In this document: positions 1 to 8,112 of the stretch, one piece after another | How the letters are laid out: each line of letters opens with the position of its first letter | How positions within the stretch are numbered: position 1 is the first letter of the stretch | Assembly: GCF_020171745.1 (NCBI RefSeq) | Contig: NZ_JAIVAH010000012.1 | Coordinates: 1 to 64,000, forward strand | From: Prescottella equi | GTDB lineage: Bacteria; Actinomycetota; Actinomycetes; Mycobacteriales; Mycobacteriaceae | Direction: 5' to 3' | DNA length: 64,000 nt | Translations under genes and position numbers: made by a program | Notes under the pieces: generated by a model | Told to the model about the DNA's origin: nothing | The model's database searches: none | The model's input: the letters and a program-made list of their open reading frames with translations, nothing else

Positions 1-56
1 TGCGCACTTATCGCGGCTCCGAGTCCCTCGGAAGCGCGATAAGTGCGCAAAACGCG
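1..56. repeat. Inverted repeat, family A copy 1
   Basis: The arms tgcgcacttatcgcg (1-15) and cgcgataagtgcgca (35-49) are exact reverse complements around a 19-nt centre. The right flank aaacgcg matches the other three family A copies. The left flank is cut by the window edge. The element lies upstream of the PucR-like gene. Confidence 0.85.
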
Positions 57-186
57 AGGGGTCGAGTCCCGTGGATCGGGAGGGAAGGGTCCCCTCCGGG
101 CGGTGCCGAGACATTCTCGGAGGTGCGTGAGTCATTCGCGGAGGGTGACGAGGAACGGAGCGACGGTGGGCCAGGAGCGGGTGCGG

Positions 187-1305
187 ATGTCGGAACTGGG
201 CTCCGACTCGGTGTCGGTGCTGCGGATCATCGCGTACTTCGACGAGCTCGGGGAGTCGGCGGCCAACGCGGACACCGTCGTCCGGGCGGCGGCCCTGCTC
301 GCGGAGTGCCCGGTCGGCGCGGGCTGGGCGTCCGGCACCGTGATCGGGTACGACGCGCTCGGGAACCCACGAAGCGACATGAGTCCGGCGGCACCGGCGC
401 ACGACGACCCCGTGGTGTGGTTGGACCGCGACGGCGCCGAACGCCCACTCGACTCGGTGCTGCTGGATCGCCTGCGCCACACGCTGCGCGTCGCGGCAGC
501 GCGGTCGGGGCCGAGGGACGGTCTACGGATGGGCGATCCCGCGCTGCTCGAGGTGGTGCTGTCGGACAGGGAGCGTCGCGAGGACCGGGTCCGGGCGGTG
601 GGGTTGCTCGGACTGGATCCGGCCCGGGACGTCCGGGTGCTGGCGGTGTCGTCGGCCGCGAGTTCGGCTGCGGTCGAGGTGATCTCGCGGACCTGCGCGG
701 GCCGACTCGTCCGGTCGGTCGACGTCGGCAACCTGACGGCGGTGCTGCTGCAGGACACCGCCGACAGCCGCTTCCTCGCGGACGATCTGCACGCCGCGAT
801 CGTCGGCGCGCATCCGACGTCGGGCACCGATCGCGGGCCCTGGGTGGGGATCGGGGAACGGATGAGTGTGTATGCGGCGCCGACGTCGTGGAAGCAGGCC
901 CGTCGGGCGCTGCGCTTCGCGTCGTCCACCGGGTACGGGCGTCGTGCGGTTGCCTACAGCCGGCTGAGTTCGCTCGAACTGCTCGTCGAACTGCCCCTCG
1001 AACGTCTGCTCAACGATCGGGACGTCGCGCGGATCAATGCGCTCGCGGCGTCGGCGACCGGCGCCCAGGAGGTGGCCACACTGGAGGCATTCTGCGTGTT
1101 CGGGTCGCTGCGCCGGACGGCGTCCGAACTGCACGTCCACCACAGCACCGTCGCCGCGCGCCTCGCCCACCTCGAGGCCGAGATGGGCTGGGACCTGGAG
1201 GATTCGATGGACCGGTTCATGGCGACGCTGGTGCTGATGATCCGCCGGATGGCGCTGTCGTCGACCGAACTCGCGGCGTCGGAGGTCTTCGGGCCGGGGT
1301 TCTGA
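187..1305 (+). CDS. PucR/CdaR-type helix-turn-helix regulator
   Basis: A 372-aa putative transcriptional regulator. The C-terminal ~55 residues (about 298-352) contain a helix-turn-helix in the arrangement typical of PucR/CdaR proteins: a short sequence with GSLRRTASELHVHHSTVAARL followed by a hydrophobic helix. The N-terminal ~290 residues look like a divergent sensor domain with no motif I recognise. ATG 187 is chosen because AGGAG (173-177) lies 9 nt upstream; in-frame GTGs at 166 and 181 are alternatives. The next gene, 115 bp downstream on the same strand, is an NTF2-like protein, a plausible target. The effector is unknown. Confidence 0.75.
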   Translation: MSELGSDSVSVLRIIAYFDELGESAANADTVVRAAALLAECPVGAGWASGTVIGYDALGNPRSDMSPAAPAHDDPVVWLDRDGAERPLDSVLLDRLRHTLRVAAARSGPRDGLRMGDPALLEVVLSDRERREDRVRAVGLLGLDPARDVRVLAVSSAASSAAVEVISRTCAGRLVRSVDVGNLTAVLLQDTADSRFLADDLHAAIVGAHPTSGTDRGPWVGIGERMSVYAAPTSWKQARRALRFASSTGYGRRAVAYSRLSSLELLVELPLERLLNDRDVARINALAASATGAQEVATLEAFCVFGSLRRTASELHVHHSTVAARLAHLEAEMGWDLEDSMDRFMATLVLMIRRMALSSTELAASEVFGPGF

Positions 1306-1420
1306 GCCCGACGCCCGTCGGGTCCGAGGGACGGAACGGTCGACGCCCGTCGGGTGACCCGGACCCGCCCGATGGGACACCATCGTGACGAAGTTCGTTT
1401 CATCGGAAGGGAATTCGCAC

Positions 1421-1975
1421 ATGGCCGTGATCGACCCAAATCGCACGTGGGAACTGCTCGAGCAGCGTCTCGCCGTCACCACCAACGCCCGCCACCGCGT
1501 CGTCCTCGGCGCGGTGATCGAGCACATGAAGGCCGAGGCCGCCCCGGACCTGGACCGGCTGATGGCGACGCTGAATCCCGCTCCCGACTACCACTTCTGG
1601 AACGGCGGCCGGGACGTCGGGCCCAAGGGCACCGAGGGCGTGAAGACGTACTACATCGACTTCCTCGCGACCCGCACCAACATCCTCGAGTACGAGCTCG
1701 ACCGACTCGTGGTGGACGACCACTGCCTGGTCACCGAGGGTTTCCTCAAGCAGATCTACCCCGGCTCGTACGCCGCGCAGATCGGGATCCCGGTCGACGA
1801 CGAGGCCGCCGACTACCTGGTCTCGTTCCGGCAGCTGATCCTGTGGCCGGTCGACGAGAACGGCCTGATCCAGGGCGAGGACTCGTACCACTCGGGTCCG
1901 TCGAGCGTCACCAAGCTGGCGTTCGAGGAACTGCCGCAGGAGTACATCGACCTGGTCCACACCCCGGCCACCTGA
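1421..1975 (+). CDS. NTF2/SnoaL-like protein
   Basis: A 184-aa soluble protein. The pattern of a helical N-terminus, then YHFWNGG and TYYIDFLATRTN, then strands around VDDHCLVTEGF, resembles the cone-shaped NTF2-like fold used by SnoaL cyclases, dehydratases and binding proteins. No catalytic set can be assigned with confidence. ATG 1421 has a good GGAAGGG about 10 nt upstream and is preferred over GTG 1385. It follows a PucR-like regulator and is followed by a perfect 22-bp inverted repeat, which may end transcription before the convergent MFS gene. Confidence 0.65.
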   Translation: MAVIDPNRTWELLEQRLAVTTNARHRVVLGAVIEHMKAEAAPDLDRLMATLNPAPDYHFWNGGRDVGPKGTEGVKTYYIDFLATRTNILEYELDRLVVDDHCLVTEGFLKQIYPGSYAAQIGIPVDDEAADYLVSFRQLILWPVDENGLIQGEDSYHSGPSSVTKLAFEELPQEYIDLVHTPAT

Positions 1976-1984
1976 CCCCCCGAC

Positions 1985-2047
1985 CGCGTTTTGCGCACTT
2001 GTCGCGACCGGGGAGCCGGGAATCCCGCGACAAGTGCGCAAAACGCG
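1985..2047. repeat. Inverted repeat, family A copy 2
   Basis: Perfect 22-bp arms (1985-2006 and 2026-2047; core cgcgttttgcgcacttgtcg plus cg) surround a 19-nt loop. The element lies between two convergent genes (ends 1975 and 2070), where it could act as a bidirectional terminator. Confidence 0.9.
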
Positions 2048-2069
2048 AGGGGAGGGGAGGGCGGAAGCG

Positions 2070-3314
2070 TCAGTCCGCGTCGCCGACGGTGACCGCGACG
2101 GCCTCGTCGACACTGTGCGGCTCGGGGTCGTGATCGTCGATGTGCGCCAGCACCTTGCGGCCCGAGGCGAGGACCAGGATGCCGAGGACGGTGCACGCGG
2201 CGCCCACCCAGAACGGCACGTGGGCGTTGTGTTCACCGAGCTTGCCGGCGACGTACGGGGCCGCGGCACCGCCGACGAACCGGACGAAGCTGTACGCGGC
2301 CGACGCCGTCGAACGTTCGACGGGCGCCGAGATCATCACGGTCTCGGTGATGAGGGTGTTGTTGACTCCCAGGAAGAGTCCGGCCAGGACGACGCACACG
2401 ATGAGCGCGGGCTTGGAGTCGGTGAACAGTGCCATGGCCGCCAGGTCGAGGGCGAACAGTGTCAGCGCGGCGATCATCATCGGCAGCGTGCCGAAGCGGC
2501 GCTGCAGGCGCGGGGCCAGGAACACCGACGCGATCGCCAGCGCCACACCCCAGCCGAAGAAGATGAAGCCGATCGAGTACGCGCCCATGTCGAGCGGGAA
2601 CGGGGTGTACGCGAGCAGCGTGAAGAAGCCGTAGTTGTAGAGCAGCGCGGTAATCGCGACCGTGAGCAGACCGCGGTGGCGCAGCGCGAGGAACGGTGCG
2701 GCGAGCGAGGTCCGGTGCTGCGGCTTGGGGGCCTTGGGCAGCATCACCATGATGAGGATGAAGGCGATCGCCATGAGCGTCGCGACACCGAAGAACGGTG
2801 CGCGCCAGCTGATGTTGCCGAGCACTCCGCCGACCAGCGGACCGACCGCGATACCGATGCCGAGTGCCGCCTCGTAGAGGATGATCGCCTGCGCGACACC
2901 GCCGCTGGCGGCGCCGACGATCGCGGCCAACGCCGTCGCGATGAACAGTGCGTTGCCCAGGCCCCAGCCGGCGCGGAAGCCGACGATCTGGTTGATGGTG
3001 TCCGACGTGCCGGCGGCGGCGGCGAACACCACGATGATCGCCAGACCCCACAGCAGCGTCTTCTTCGCGCCGATGCGGCTCGAGATCACGCCGGTGAACA
3101 GCATGGCGACGCCCGTGACCAGCATGTAGCTGGTGAACAACAGCGACACCTGCGACGGTGTCGCGTCGAGCTGTTCGGCGATCGGCTTGAGGATCGGGTC
3201 CACGAGCCCGATGCCCATGAACGCGATGACGCTGGCGAAGGCTACGGCCCACACCGCTTTCGGTTGGTGCAGGATGCTCGGCTTGCTCGCGGCCGGTGCG
3301 GTCGTGGTGCTCAC
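2070..3314 (-). CDS. MFS transporter
   Basis: A 414-aa inner-membrane transporter with about 12 hydrophobic segments in two halves, typical of the drug-exporter branch of the major facilitator superfamily. The loop after TM2 carries the usual G-x-x-x-D/R-type signature (SSRIGAKKTLLWG). The start is GTG 3314, preceded by a strong GAGGAGGG. It lies 28 bp downstream of the MarR gene on the same strand, so the two are probably one transcript, with the exporter as the MarR-controlled target. The substrate cannot be read from sequence. Confidence 0.88.
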   Translation of the reverse strand: MSTTTAPAASKPSILHQPKAVWAVAFASVIAFMGIGLVDPILKPIAEQLDATPSQVSLLFTSYMLVTGVAMLFTGVISSRIGAKKTLLWGLAIIVVFAAAAGTSDTINQIVGFRAGWGLGNALFIATALAAIVGAASGGVAQAIILYEAALGIGIAVGPLVGGVLGNISWRAPFFGVATLMAIAFILIMVMLPKAPKPQHRTSLAAPFLALRHRGLLTVAITALLYNYGFFTLLAYTPFPLDMGAYSIGFIFFGWGVALAIASVFLAPRLQRRFGTLPMMIAALTLFALDLAAMALFTDSKPALIVCVVLAGLFLGVNNTLITETVMISAPVERSTASAAYSFVRFVGGAAAPYVAGKLGEHNAHVPFWVGAACTVLGILVLASGRKVLAHIDDHDPEPHSVDEAVAVTVGDAD

Positions 3315-3342
3315 GTATCCCTCCTCGGTGATGTCGTGGTGG

Positions 3343-3789
3343 TCAGCGCTCTGCTGCGGCGGTCCGGATGATCGCCCGGAGTTCGCCCAGTCCGTCCGAG
3401 ATCCGGGCGACCTGCTCGGGCTCGAGATGCGCGAAGTGCGGCGTCAGCGCGTCGGCGACGTCGTGGCGGGCGTCGGCGAGCCAGCGTCGGCCGTCGTCGG
3501 TGATGCCGACGAGGACGGCGCGGCAGTCGTCGGGGTCCGTCTCGCGCGACACCAGCCCCTCCTCGCCGAGGCGCTTGAGCAGCGCCGTCGCCGACGGTTG
3601 GGAGCAGCGGTCGAGTCTCGCGAAGGTGCTGATCCGGATCGGGCCCTGCTCCTCGAGCAGCGACAGCGCCCGCATCCACGGCCGGGGTCGGTCGTCGACG
3701 GAAAGCGCGGACGCGAGTCGGGTGAACCGGTGGGCGTTGCTCACCAGTTCGACGAGCAGGTCGCGGAACTGAGGATCGTTCGAACTCAC
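3343..3789 (-). CDS. MarR-family regulator
   Basis: A 148-aa dimeric winged-helix regulator. The recognition helix region (TFARLDRCSQPSATALLKRL, about 56-75) and the wing with ETDPDDCRAVLVGITDDGR (about 86-104) are classical MarR. The start is GTG 3789. An AT-rich 21-bp imperfect palindrome just upstream (3798-3818) is a likely operator. It heads the transcript containing the MFS exporter, which fits the usual autoregulated MarR-exporter arrangement. Confidence 0.88.
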   Translation of the reverse strand: MSSNDPQFRDLLVELVSNAHRFTRLASALSVDDRPRPWMRALSLLEEQGPIRISTFARLDRCSQPSATALLKRLGEEGLVSRETDPDDCRAVLVGITDDGRRWLADARHDVADALTPHFAHLEPEQVARISDGLGELRAIIRTAAAER

Positions 3790-3797
3790 GGAAGATA

Positions 3798-3818
3798 ATA
3801 ATTACATAAGCTAACTAT
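3798..3818 (-). promoter_or_regulatory. Candidate MarR operator/promoter
   Basis: The 21-bp sequence ataattacataagctaacta+t is an AT-rich island in GC-rich DNA. Seven of ten base pairs are symmetric about its centre. It begins 9 bp upstream of the MarR start, where a MarR dimer would block the promoter. Inferred from symmetry and position only. Confidence 0.55.
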
Positions 3819-3832
3819 CTATGTCTACCCTC

Positions 3833-3895
3833 CGCGTTTCGCGCACTTGTCGCGCCGAAACGGGTCCCGGGGGCGCGTCAAGTGCGCAAAACGCG
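3833..3895. repeat. Inverted repeat, family A copy 3 (degenerate)
   Basis: The 22-bp arms 3833-3854 and 3874-3895 match except for two mismatches. Unlike copies 2 and 4 it lies between divergent genes (MarR and YhhN-like), so termination cannot be the only explanation for the family. Confidence 0.85.
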
Positions 3896-3920
3896 GGGAG
3901 GGGAGGGCGGCGGCGGTACC

Positions 3921-3987
3921 GTCGTGCGGAATCGGACACGGCGAACGCGACGAACACAACGAGAGCAGTCGTGCCGAATCGGACACG
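3921..3987 (+). repeat. 20-nt direct repeat upstream of the YhhN-like gene
   Basis: gtcgtgcggaatcggacacg (3921-3940) recurs at 3968-3987 with one change, at a 47-bp spacing. The second copy ends just before the ribosome-binding site of the gene starting at 3998. It could be a duplicated promoter or operator. Confidence 0.6.
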
Positions 3988-3997
3988 AGGAGTGGGC

Positions 3998-4735
3998 ATG
4001 GCATTCGCGAGCGGCAAGAAGTGGGGACTCGAACACGCGGTGTTCCTGGGTGCGACGGCGGCGACGATCTACGGCGCGGTCACCGGACGCGAGCGGGTCC
4101 AGCAGGTCGCGAAGCCGCTCATCGCGCCGGCGCTCGCGACCCGGGTGCTGCGCCGTCGCGACGACCTCGACACCGCCGACACCGCGCTGCTCGTGGCGGG
4201 TCTGGCCGCCGCCACCGTCGGCGACGTCTTCATGATCGACCCCGACGTCGACGCGCGCCTGCGCCGCGGCGCCACCTCGTTCGGCGTCATGCAGACGACG
4301 TACTCGTCGCTGCTCGTCCGCCGGGGTGCGCGCCCGCGCCTCGCCGCCGCACTGCCGCGAATCGGTGCCTGGGCCGGCGCGTCGGGGCTGCTGCACGCGA
4401 AGGCGCCGACGGTCGCGAAGACCCTCACCGGGTACGGCGCGCTGCTCGGCACCACCGCGACGCTCGCCGCCGATCCCGCGCTGGCGCCCGGCGCCTCCGA
4501 CGTCGCGGGCCTGCCGATGCCGAACCGTCGCGACCGTCGCAGCTGGCTCGGTCTCGGTGGCCTGCTGTTCACCGCCTCCGACGGAACGATCGTGGTGCGC
4601 AAGCTGTTCCTGCGCGGCGAGAAGTCGCGGGCCGTGGCCGAGGGTGCCATCCTCGCGTCGTACGCGGCCGCCCAGCTGCTGCTCGTCGAGGGGATGGTCG
4701 AGCTGGGCCGTCGGGCGAAGAAGCGAATCGGCTAG
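3998..4735 (+). CDS. YhhN (lysoplasmalogenase)-like membrane protein
   Basis: A 245-aa membrane protein. KPLIAPALATRVL, GLAAATVGDVFMI, LFTASDGTIVVRKLF and SYAAAQLLLVEG match in order the conserved blocks of the YhhN/TMEM86 family, whose characterised members cleave the vinyl-ether bond of lysoplasmalogens. The KPL lysine and the two aspartates (GD, SD) are present. ATG 3998 has GAGGAG at 3987-3992. The stop shares the bases CTAG (4732-4735) with the stop of the convergent gene. Actinobacterial substrates are not established, so the enzymatic role is inferred from family. Confidence 0.7.
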   Translation: MAFASGKKWGLEHAVFLGATAATIYGAVTGRERVQQVAKPLIAPALATRVLRRRDDLDTADTALLVAGLAAATVGDVFMIDPDVDARLRRGATSFGVMQTTYSSLLVRRGARPRLAAALPRIGAWAGASGLLHAKAPTVAKTLTGYGALLGTTATLAADPALAPGASDVAGLPMPNRRDRRSWLGLGGLLFTASDGTIVVRKLFLRGEKSRAVAEGAILASYAAAQLLLVEGMVELGRRAKKRIG

Positions 4736-5178
4736 GGGTAGATCAGGATTCGATCGCGGTTGTGCGGGTCGACGCGGATTGAGATCGTCTCACCCGGGAG
4801 GAAGTGCTCCCGGAATTCTCGTGCCACCTCGTAAACCACTGTGCCGGTGTACGACTCGGAGCCGGGCACCGTCAGCGCCAGGTCGAGTTCGGTGAGCTGA
4901 CCGTTGTCGACCGTCCGGCGCAGCGGTTGCGCGCGGCGGATGGTCGCCCACCCCTCGAGGCCGTGTCGCGCCAGTTTCCGTTCGGCGCGAGTGGGGCGGT
5001 CGGCCCACATCATCCCCAGTCCCAGTGCGGATCCGTAGGCCGCGAGCAGGCCGCCGATCTGGTACGGGATCGTGCCCTCGGGGGTGTGGTCGACGAGCCA
5101 GCCGAGCCAGACCGCCAGCACGATGACGTAGCTGACGGTGATGAAGCAGACGGTGCGGACGATGCGTGGGTGGTTCAT
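4732..5178 (-). CDS. Two-TM membrane protein of unknown function
   Basis: A 148-aa protein. Two hydrophobic helices (about 8-30 and 40-60) are followed by a soluble C-terminal β-rich region (DLALTVPGSESYTGTVVYEV ... GETISIRVDP), which resembles DUF3592-like membrane proteins. ATG 5178 is chosen over the in-frame TTG at 5199. It overlaps the convergent YhhN-like gene by 4 bp. It lies upstream of no obvious partner; the adjacent TetR gene is only 27 bp beyond its start and on the same strand. Confidence 0.6.
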   Translation of the reverse strand: MNHPRIVRTVCFITVSYVIVLAVWLGWLVDHTPEGTIPYQIGGLLAAYGSALGLGMMWADRPTRAERKLARHGLEGWATIRRAQPLRRTVDNGQLTELDLALTVPGSESYTGTVVYEVAREFREHFLPGETISIRVDPHNRDRILIYP

Positions 5179-5205
5179 GGCTTTCTTCCCGTGACGCAAC
5201 CCAGC

Positions 5206-5832
5206 CTAGTCGTCCGACGGGGACCCGGCTGGCCTGTAGCCGGGCTGCGCGACGATCGCCGGCGCGAGCCATCGGCGCAGGTAGCGGCGTAGTTCGTCGT
5301 CCGAGCGCTGCGGGCTGCCGGGGGAGACGAAGAACGACTGCATCGTCCGCAGCAGGTGTTCGACGAGTTCGCCCAGCGACGCGTCGTCGTAGCCGTGCCG
5401 CTCCCAGTCGACGTCGAACCGCCGGATCATCGTCATGCCGAAGGCTCGGGCCTCCTCGGACGTGATCCCGTCGGTGTGCGAGGGGGTCCCGAGCATGATG
5501 CCCAGGTGTGGGGTGCGGCGGACGTCGTCGAGCGTGTAGATCACGCCCTCGACCAGGGCGTCCGCGGGGTCGCCGAGGCCCTGCACGTGCTGGGTGAGGC
5601 GGTCGAGGAACGCGCCGACCGACGCGATTGCCGATGCCCGCATCAGCTCATCGGCGCTGGGGAAGTAGCGGTACACCGTCTGCCGGATGACGCCCAGGGA
5701 CTCGGCGACGTCCGCGATGCTGACGGCCGAACCGGTGCGGGCGATCGTCTCCACTGCGGCCTCGACGATCCGCCGCGCCGCCTCCTCGTCGTCGACCGGC
5801 GGCTTGCCGCCCCATCCGCGTCTGCGTGCCAC
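5206..5832 (-). CDS. TetR-family regulator
   Basis: A 208-aa regulator. The N-terminal helix-turn-helix (about 15-62, containing SIADVAESLGVIRQTVYRYF) is a clear TetR domain. The remainder is the helical ligand-binding/dimerisation part. The start is GTG 5832; no good ribosome-binding site is visible, so the mRNA may be leaderless. It is divergent from the metal-hydrolase/membrane-protein operon, and an inverted repeat sits between them (5896-5925), making it the likely repressor of that operon. Confidence 0.85.
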   Translation of the reverse strand: MARRRGWGGKPPVDDEEAARRIVEAAVETIARTGSAVSIADVAESLGVIRQTVYRYFPSADELMRASAIASVGAFLDRLTQHVQGLGDPADALVEGVIYTLDDVRRTPHLGIMLGTPSHTDGITSEEARAFGMTMIRRFDVDWERHGYDDASLGELVEHLLRTMQSFFVSPGSPQRSDDELRRYLRRWLAPAIVAQPGYRPAGSPSDD

Positions 5833-5895
5833 GGGCGGACCGTACCAGCAGTCCAGTGGGTCCCCGTGCAGGTGGCAGCGATTTCGCCGAAACCA

Positions 5896-5925
5896 ATCAT
5901 ACAAATGACGACTCGATCGTATGAT
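5896..5925. promoter_or_regulatory. Candidate TetR operator
   Basis: atcatac (5896-5902) and gtatgat (5919-5925) form a perfect 7-bp inverted repeat with a 16-bp spacer, in a locally AT-rich stretch between the divergent TetR gene and the operon starting at 5990. Confidence 0.55.
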
Positions 5926-5989
5926 GGCGGCGATCGTGGCCCCGGCCTGCCCGGACGGGCCCGCACCGACGACGAACGAGGTAGTGCGC

Positions 5990-6919
5990 ATGACGGATCT
6001 CAAGCCCCGGAAGATGGATTTCGGGTTCGACGACGGCGACGTGCCGTTCCTGTGGAACCCCGAGAACCCGGCCTGGTCGAGCATGTCGAACGCGGTGTCG
6101 TTCCTGGCCATCGGCTTCGAGAAGATGATCGTGAAGCTGATCCTGCAGGCCAAGCCGCTCATCACCGACCCCGAGGTCGCGGAGGAGGCGGTCGCGTTCA
6201 TGCGGCAGGAGGGCCACCACTCCACCGCGCACCGCCAGCACGTGAACGGACTGATCCGCAGCTACCCCGGACTGCAGAACACGCTCGACGCGGTCGTCGG
6301 CGAGTTCGACCTGCTGACCGAGCGCACCTCGATCAACTACCGGCTCGCGTACACCGCCGACCTCGAGGCGACGTTCACGCCGGTCTTCAAGCTCATGCTC
6401 GACAACGAGGCCACGCTGTTCGCGCCCGGAGACGACCGGGTCGCGTCGCTGTTCCTGTGGCACTTCGTCGAGGAGGTCGAGCACCGCAGCTCGGCGCTGA
6501 TCATCTACAACTCCATCGTCGGCAACGAGCTCTACCGGATGCGGATGGCGCCCTCGATCTTCGCGCACGTGATGAAGTCGATCCGGATCGCGTGTGCCGG
6601 CTTCAATCAGCACGTTCCGCTGTCCGAGCGGAAGGTCGACTCGCTGTCCATGTTCGCCCGGCACCGGGTCAAGCAGCGGGTGCTCACCACCCTCGCGCCG
6701 TACCTGACCAAGGGGCCGATGCCGCGCGCGTTCGACGGCCTGCCGATCGGCGAGCAGCTCATCGCGCTGCGCGGCGCCGTCCGCAGCCAGATGCCCGGAC
6801 ACAACCCGACGCACGAGAACCTGCCGGTCCTCGCCGACGAGTGGTTCACCCGCTACGACGCCGGTGACGACTGCACCCGTTGGTACACGGCCGAGTCCGT
6901 GGCGTCGGGGGTGAACTGA
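5990..6919 (+). CDS. Ferritin-like predicted metal-dependent hydrolase (PF10118 type)
   Basis: A 309-aa protein. Helices carrying EVAEEAVAFMRQEGHHSTAH and LWHFVEEVEHRSS supply the paired Glu and Glu-x-x-His residues expected of a four-helix di-metal site, as in the PF10118 metal-dependent hydrolase family. No enzymatic activity is established for close relatives. The start ATG 5990 is preceded by GAGG. The stop TGA overlaps the start of the membrane protein by one base (TGATG), so the two are translated together. Probably controlled by the divergent TetR protein. Confidence 0.75.
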   Translation: MTDLKPRKMDFGFDDGDVPFLWNPENPAWSSMSNAVSFLAIGFEKMIVKLILQAKPLITDPEVAEEAVAFMRQEGHHSTAHRQHVNGLIRSYPGLQNTLDAVVGEFDLLTERTSINYRLAYTADLEATFTPVFKLMLDNEATLFAPGDDRVASLFLWHFVEEVEHRSSALIIYNSIVGNELYRMRMAPSIFAHVMKSIRIACAGFNQHVPLSERKVDSLSMFARHRVKQRVLTTLAPYLTKGPMPRAFDGLPIGEQLIALRGAVRSQMPGHNPTHENLPVLADEWFTRYDAGDDCTRWYTAESVASGVN

Positions 6920-8073
6920 TGTCGGATCTGTGTACGCCGACCTTCGAGGACCTGGCGACCCGGCTCGGCTTCTCGTGTGAGGAGGCCGGCGGCCTCTTCG
7001 AGCTGCGCAGCCCGACGGCGCTGGAGAACTGGACGCTGCCGGTCCTCGAGCTCACCATCGTGCTCGGCTCGGTGCTCGCCCTCGTCTACGCGATCGTGCG
7101 ACTGCGTCGGCACGGCGACCCCACCAATCTGGTGCTGTGGTTCGGCGCCACCGCGTTCCTGTTCGTGATCGAACCGCCGATCTACTTCCCGGGTACGTTC
7201 GGCACCGAGGAATACCTGGGCACGATGTTCGCCCACAACGTGTTCACCGTCGAATTCCTGTGGGGCAGACTGCCGCTGTACATCATCGCGATCTATCCGC
7301 TGATGGCGACGCTGGCGTTCGAGCTCGTCCGGATGCTCGGCGTGTTCCGCCGCTACGGCGTGTTCCTCGGCGCGGTGTGCGTCGGGTTCGTCCACCACGC
7401 GTTCTACGAGATCTTCGACCAGCTCGGGCCGCAGCTGCGGTGGTGGGAGTGGACCCTCGACAACAAGGTCAACCTGCCGTTCTTCGATTCGGTGCCGCTG
7501 CCGAGCGTGGTGGTGTTCGCGGCGCTGTGGCCGATGTCGCTTGCGCTGTGCGTCCAGTTCTTCGTCGGCCGCCACGTGGACGGGGGACGGCATTTCTCCG
7601 GGCTCCAGTTGGTCTGGCGCACAATCGTGGTCGGGCTGGTGGCGTCGGTCGGCGTGTTCGTCCTGCCGCTGCCGGCGACGGTCTTCGGCATGGGCAGCGA
7701 CACGGTGCGCGGCGTCCTCTACGCGGCGGAACTGATCGCCGTCACGGTGGTCGCGATTCCGCTGCTGGTCAAACAGTGGTCGCGGCTGCGTTCGGGAACG
7801 TCCGACGCCCCGGCCTACTCCAACGACTTCGTCCGGGTCTACAGCATCGTGTACCTCACGGTGATGGGGGTGCTGTGGCTGAGCGCCCTGCCCGACTTCT
7901 TCGGGGCCGTCGACGGCGTGACGACGAACGGGGACCCGATCGGCAACCTCTGGTACACCGTCGCGTGCTTCGCCGTCGCGATCGCGTGTGTGGCCGCGAC
8001 GTTCACCGTCCCGCGCCCGACGGCCGCGCTGGACACAGCGGCCGGCGAGCGACCGGTGGCGAATTCGGCCTGA
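6919..8073 (+). CDS. Polytopic membrane protein of unknown function
   Basis: A 384-aa protein with about nine hydrophobic segments after a ~40-residue N-terminus containing Cys residues. Polar motifs within or near membrane segments include HHAFYEIFDQLG and FVGRHVDGG. I do not recognise the family. It is translationally coupled to the ferritin-like hydrolase (TGATG), suggesting that it supplies or exports that enzyme's substrate or forms a membrane partner. Confidence 0.7.
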   Translation: MSDLCTPTFEDLATRLGFSCEEAGGLFELRSPTALENWTLPVLELTIVLGSVLALVYAIVRLRRHGDPTNLVLWFGATAFLFVIEPPIYFPGTFGTEEYLGTMFAHNVFTVEFLWGRLPLYIIAIYPLMATLAFELVRMLGVFRRYGVFLGAVCVGFVHHAFYEIFDQLGPQLRWWEWTLDNKVNLPFFDSVPLPSVVVFAALWPMSLALCVQFFVGRHVDGGRHFSGLQLVWRTIVVGLVASVGVFVLPLPATVFGMGSDTVRGVLYAAELIAVTVVAIPLLVKQWSRLRSGTSDAPAYSNDFVRVYSIVYLTVMGVLWLSALPDFFGAVDGVTTNGDPIGNLWYTVACFAVAIACVAATFTVPRPTAALDTAAGERPVANSA

Positions 8074-8112
8074 GTACACCCGGTTTCGTCGCGCAGCGCT
8101 TAGCCTGACGGC

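Noticed and set aside
43-186. N-terminal extension of the PucR-like protein from ATG 43
   Set aside because: It would translate family A repeat flank and Arg-rich sequence; AGGAG before ATG 187 fits better.
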